Shown here piece by piece: positions 60,201-64,000 of a stretch of DNA of 64,000 nt (position 1 is its first letter; each line of letters opens with the position of its first letter). The notes beneath the pieces were generated by a model that saw only the letters and a program-made list of their open reading frames with translations, was not told the origin of the DNA and did not search any database. Origin of the DNA: Epinephelus fuscoguttatus (taxonomy: Eukaryota; Chordata; Actinopteri; Perciformes; Serranidae); the NCBI RefSeq assembly GCF_011397635.1, contig NC_064770.1, positions 20,491,707 to 20,555,706 on the forward strand, in the 5' to 3' direction. The translations under genes and the position numbers were made by a program.

Positions 60201-60788
60201 TAACGCCGGATTTCCACTGGATGCGTGTCCGTTGCGGAACGGCAGCGCTGGTTATCCGCTGCGTGCTCCGCCGTTCGTCAATACCCACCGGCTGCGTTTG
60301 CTGTGCGGTGCGGTGCAGCTCCGCCGGAAGACATCTCGGTGCACTGCCATGATTAATATGTCCTCGTCCATGGTGTTCATGGGGTGAAATGACGTCTGAA
60401 AACCTCTGACCTGTTGACTTCAGGCCTGCCTCTGCCCATTATGTAGTTTTTAAGGTGTAGTGCAGGGAAATATGATCCGCCGTGAACACTGTGTATTTTA
60501 TTTTGAAAATTAACTGGATATTTTATCGTGTTTCTGTGCACGACTTCCTGCCCCGCACGATCTGCTTTGTGCTGAATTGCTGCGTTGTGCTCCGGCGTCC
60601 GGCAAAAATAGAAGTCCTGCGTATCTGTCGCGGAGGGCTCCGGAGTGCCGGAGCTGAGACGGAGCCGGAACGCAGCACAGCCGCAGCCGGTGGAAACACA
60701 CACATTGACTAGAATGGAATCCTATCGGCTCCGCTGCCGTGCCGGAGCGGAGACGCAACCAACACGCATCTGGTGGAAATTGGCCTTA
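60201..60788. mobile_element. 588-bp MITE with GC-rich interior
   Basis: The left end TAACGCCGGATTTCCACTGG runs to ATGCGTGT; the reverse complement of the right end reads TAAGGCCAATTTCCACCAGA, then TGCGTGT. The inverted repeats are about 28 bases with one indel, and subterminal sequence also pairs imperfectly. TAA is repeated in direct orientation at both edges, compatible with a 3-bp PIF/Harbinger-like target duplication. It is much richer in GC than its surroundings. The small frames inside it are not genes. Confidence 0.75.
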
Positions 60789-62274
60789 AGAAGCACCTTT
60801 AAACCAGTTTAAATGAGATTCAATCCAGTCACATTGTCTAAACCACGGTAGTCTGGATGGGTAGCAAAAAATGTTGTGGAGACTGAAGCTGAAATGGTCC
60901 CAAAAAAAAAAAAAAAAGTGAAAAGCTTGATGAATAAAAAAGGTTCAATTGTCCTACATTTCTGTAAGCTTGTTGTGCACTAGTGAAAATAATTTGATTT
61001 AAAAGAAAGACAACTATTAGGCTAATGTATGAAAGTGGGCCTACAATACTTATATCACAGTACAGTAAAATCCACAAACAAACAGTCAACATATAATGTT
61101 CTGTTGTGTATGTTTTGCCTTTCAGTGACTGGCTTTAATTTAAGCACCGGTTGGCTCTCATTAAAATAGAACTTCTTCAACTTCTAAATCTCTTTACGTT
61201 TGACATACTTGATATTTGTATGAGCAGTGCTGTGGGGGAGATATCAGATTTTGTCGGGGGGCTGTGTATTATTTGATGACTGCCCACACTTTCAAGGTTG
61301 TACAGCATGATCGAAAATAGAAAGGCATCTGCAAGTCTGTCCTCATGTGTCAGTAAGCATAAACTGATGACAGAGACAGAGGGAGTACATATAAGGGGGT
61401 ACTTAAGGTGCTATATGCCTGCGTAGTTGGCTCATTTCATCAGTAATGCGAGACAACTGTTTTAACCACAAAAGCAAGTCCCGTTTTACAAATGGCAGAT
61501 ACAGTGATGTGTATAGCCAATGAATTTAGAATATATGGCTTGTACAGTTAAGTGTTTGAAGGCTTTGTGCAATGTATGCACAGATGTTTTGGCTTTGTTA
61601 TCATGCAGTGATAACAGTGAAATGGTGTTTCCAATTATTTCCATTGATGAGGGAGCCTGTAAGTCTTTCTGTACAGTTCATGCTTGCTGACAGCTCTGAA
61701 ATGGCTTTGGTTAGCTATAGACTATGCAACTGGCATTTTTGCTGTGAAATGCAAAATTGCATTGAGGAGGCAGTATTTTCACAAAGATTATTGGAGGATC
61801 ATCACATTAACATTTCAGATTTTTGGCACTAATTACATAAGGTAAGCTGTTTTTTTTCTTTATAGAACATGCATGTGTTTATATTAAATGTCACTTAGAT
61901 ACAGTGTTTAAGAAATTTAGATTTACCCCAGTGTGCAAGGTCTGACTGTGTGCAGACTTAGATCAGTAATAGTTTTTAATCGCAACTTTCAAAGACTAAT
62001 TTTAGGTTTTGTCAGTTTTCCTATTTTAATACTACTGAATACCAGCCTAGATTAAGAATGAAGCTATGGGGGACACTGTCCACAAAAAGCAAGTGGCTCT
62101 ATTACGCGCTGTAGATGTGCCCATTCAAATTTGTAATAAAATTGTCTTTCATATTTTTACATTTTGCATTAAATGTGTTCTGCTTTATATGACTTCTTGT
62201 TGCGACGCTACATTGATGGGAGTAAGTGGTGAAAGTCAGCCAGTTGGACCATCTTCAGCTAAATCTGTAGCATA
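60789..62274. other. Non-genic AT-rich DNA
   Basis: A poly-A run near 60901-60917 and short open frames (for example 61572-61832) with no protein character. I see no other structure. Confidence 0.5.
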
Positions 62275-63690
62275 CTGAGTTTTAATGCCCCCGCACCGGC
62301 GATAGCCAGGGCCAGAGGCATTATGTTTTCGGGTTGTCTGTCTATCTATCCGTCGGTATGTCCATCCCTTTCTTGTGAACCCAATATTTCATTATTGGGT
62401 CTTGTGAAACCAATATTTCAAAGAACTCCCTGAAGCAAGATATAAATTTAGACATACCAGTGTGGATCTCTCCTCTGTCACACTCTCCGCACAGCTCTGC
62501 CCCATTTACTTACTCAAAAGTTTTCCAGCAACAATCAGAGAGACACAGAGCTGCTCCCCCATTAAATCTGTCTGTTAATTAATTTACACATTTCAAACAC
62601 ACATTTAAACACTATCTGATGGAAGGACAGACCTGCAACCACTGATTTTAATCCCATATCTCCATTTCAGTCCCCTACTCTATGTAGCTGCCTACATTTT
62701 GTTGTTTTGCCTCTGCTGATTATTTCTGTTTGTATTTTATATTGTAATGGGTTTTTGTTGCATAACAGGAACCTGCTGAAAACCAGTTTTTAAATGACTC
62801 AGGCCAGTTTTAACTTTAACACACAATGTTGCTTTTGTTTCTTTTCCTGTATAAATAAATAAATATAATAAAATGAAATGAAACACCTCTAAACTTCTCT
62901 TACCTGCCCTGCTGTGGAAAAACACATGCAGCAAAAATATCAGGGGACTTTAGCCGTGGATCATGCAACTGAACATGTAGCCCATTTCGTAGAAAATACT
63001 GAGATATATATCATGTTTTGCCATTCAGCCTAAAGCCCATATCGCCCAGCCCTATGTCACAGATGTTCGCTTGGACTTAACGATGAACTGATTCGATTTT
63101 GGTGGTCAAAGGTCACTGTGACCAAGCATCTGTCTCATTCTCATGAACAAGATATTTCAAAAACCTGAGGGGATTTCCTCTAATTTGGCACAAATGTCTA
63201 TTTGGACTTAAGGATGAGCTGGTCAAGGTCACTGTGACCTCAAAAAAAAAAAAAAAGTTCTTAGGCATGACACAATAATTCAAAAGATAATGAGGACAAA
63301 ATTTTACATAAATAAACTATAGGATAAAATGATGACATGATGACAATTTATATCTAAAAGGTTAAAGGTCAGCTTCACTGTGCCATCATAGTGAAGGGGA
63401 GACATTTGGCCAGATACTAAATCGGTGACACTTATCCATTGGGTGTCCATTTTGAAAGTGGTGATTGTATAGATTTTCTTCGCTGCTGGGTTAAGGATAT
63501 GTGTGTGTATGTAGCATCCACGTTTTAGAATGTGTAATTTGTTTGCAGCAACCTCAGTTTTTGTCCACTGTCATGATGACTACATATGAGTCTGGACAGA
63601 CATGGATTCAAACTGTAACTGCAACTTGACTGATTCATGGAGGCATGCAACAATGAGGTAGCAATCCTAGTTTAATATATCCATTTGTAC
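62275..63690. repeat. Teleost dispersed repeat (copy 2, interrupted)
   Basis: The left part 62275-62410 (GGGCCAGAGGCATTATGTTT) and the right part 63050-63690 (GGTCAAGGTCACTGTGACCT, AATTTGGCACAAATGTCTAT, then TACATATGAGTCTGGACAGA) belong to the family at 58735-59455. The DNA between them (about 62410-63050) looks unrelated and may be an insertion. The right end is shared with 13690-13795. Confidence 0.7.
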
Positions 63691-64000
63691 TGTATAAATA
63701 AATTGAGAATGGATATAAATTGTGGTTCTTAATGTTATATTTAGCCTATAATACTGTATTTACTGTATACTGAAATGATGACTCTTCATTTCTACTCCAT
63801 AAAATGTGAAGGTGTCTTTTAAGGTTGAACCTGACACTGCTGTCACTCATATTAAAAGCAGCTATGGGGAACACCAAGCCAAGTGCTCTCCTTGCCCTGT
63901 GAGCATGAATCACTATTATTAAGATGAAGGAAAATATTAATGTTGAACTGTAAGAGCTCCCCACCCAGCAAACCAGATAAGCAGTTAAAACAAGTCAACT

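Noticed and set aside
60377..60758. Cluster of overlapping Arg/Ala-rich frames on both strands
   Set aside because: They arise from the GC-rich interior of the MITE at 60201-60788 and are palindromic in part.

Overview
The window is vertebrate nuclear DNA from a ray-finned (teleost) fish, possibly a perch-like species. The evidence is intron-rich genes with canonical GT-AG junctions, AT-rich introns full of short repeats typical of teleost genomes, fish-type fast skeletal myosins and a Munc18-2 gene. I see no bacterial genes, CRISPR arrays, rRNA or tRNA genes. Exon models were built by hand from reading frame and splice signals; all four resulting coding totals are multiples of three.

Layout. 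(1) 22-12085, plus strand: stxbp2 (Munc18-2), 19 coding exons, 592 residues, apparently complete from the start codon; its promoter lies left of the window. (2) 14217-22056, plus strand: a Purkinje cell protein 2 (PCP2)-like gene with an unusually large GoLoco array. Its middle is four tandem copies of a three-exon module (A-B-C) giving ten recognisable GoLoco motifs, against two in mammalian PCP2. This is the most unusual gene here. (3) 22590-23190: two common teleost interspersed repeats. (4) 23408-35307, minus strand: a complete fast skeletal myosin heavy chain (MYH-A), 39 coding exons, 1944 residues. (5) 35.8-44.7 kb: intergenic DNA with SINE-like and simple repeats, a doubtful two-exon reading frame near 41.8-42.6 kb, and two broken myosin exons at 43.2-43.6 kb. 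(6) 44763-56295, minus strand: a second complete myosin heavy chain (MYH-B), 39 coding exons, 1938 residues. (7) 56.7-64 kb: no gene found; upstream DNA of MYH-B, then interspersed repeats, a minisatellite and a MITE.

How the parts relate. The two myosins are tandem paralogues in the same orientation with start codons 20,988 bp apart. Upstream DNA about 1.1-1.3 kb from each start codon is also recognisably shared. Some introns are almost identical between the copies while neighbouring introns do not align, which looks like gene conversion, and loops 1 and 2 of the motor differ. stxbp2 acts in SNARE-dependent exocytosis; the GoLoco protein should bind Gi/Go alpha-GDP. From memory STXBP2 and PCP2 are also neighbours in mammals, so this pair looks like conserved synteny.

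I found no clear evidence of a wholly new system. The best candidates are the expanded GoLoco array and the patchily homogenised myosin pair.
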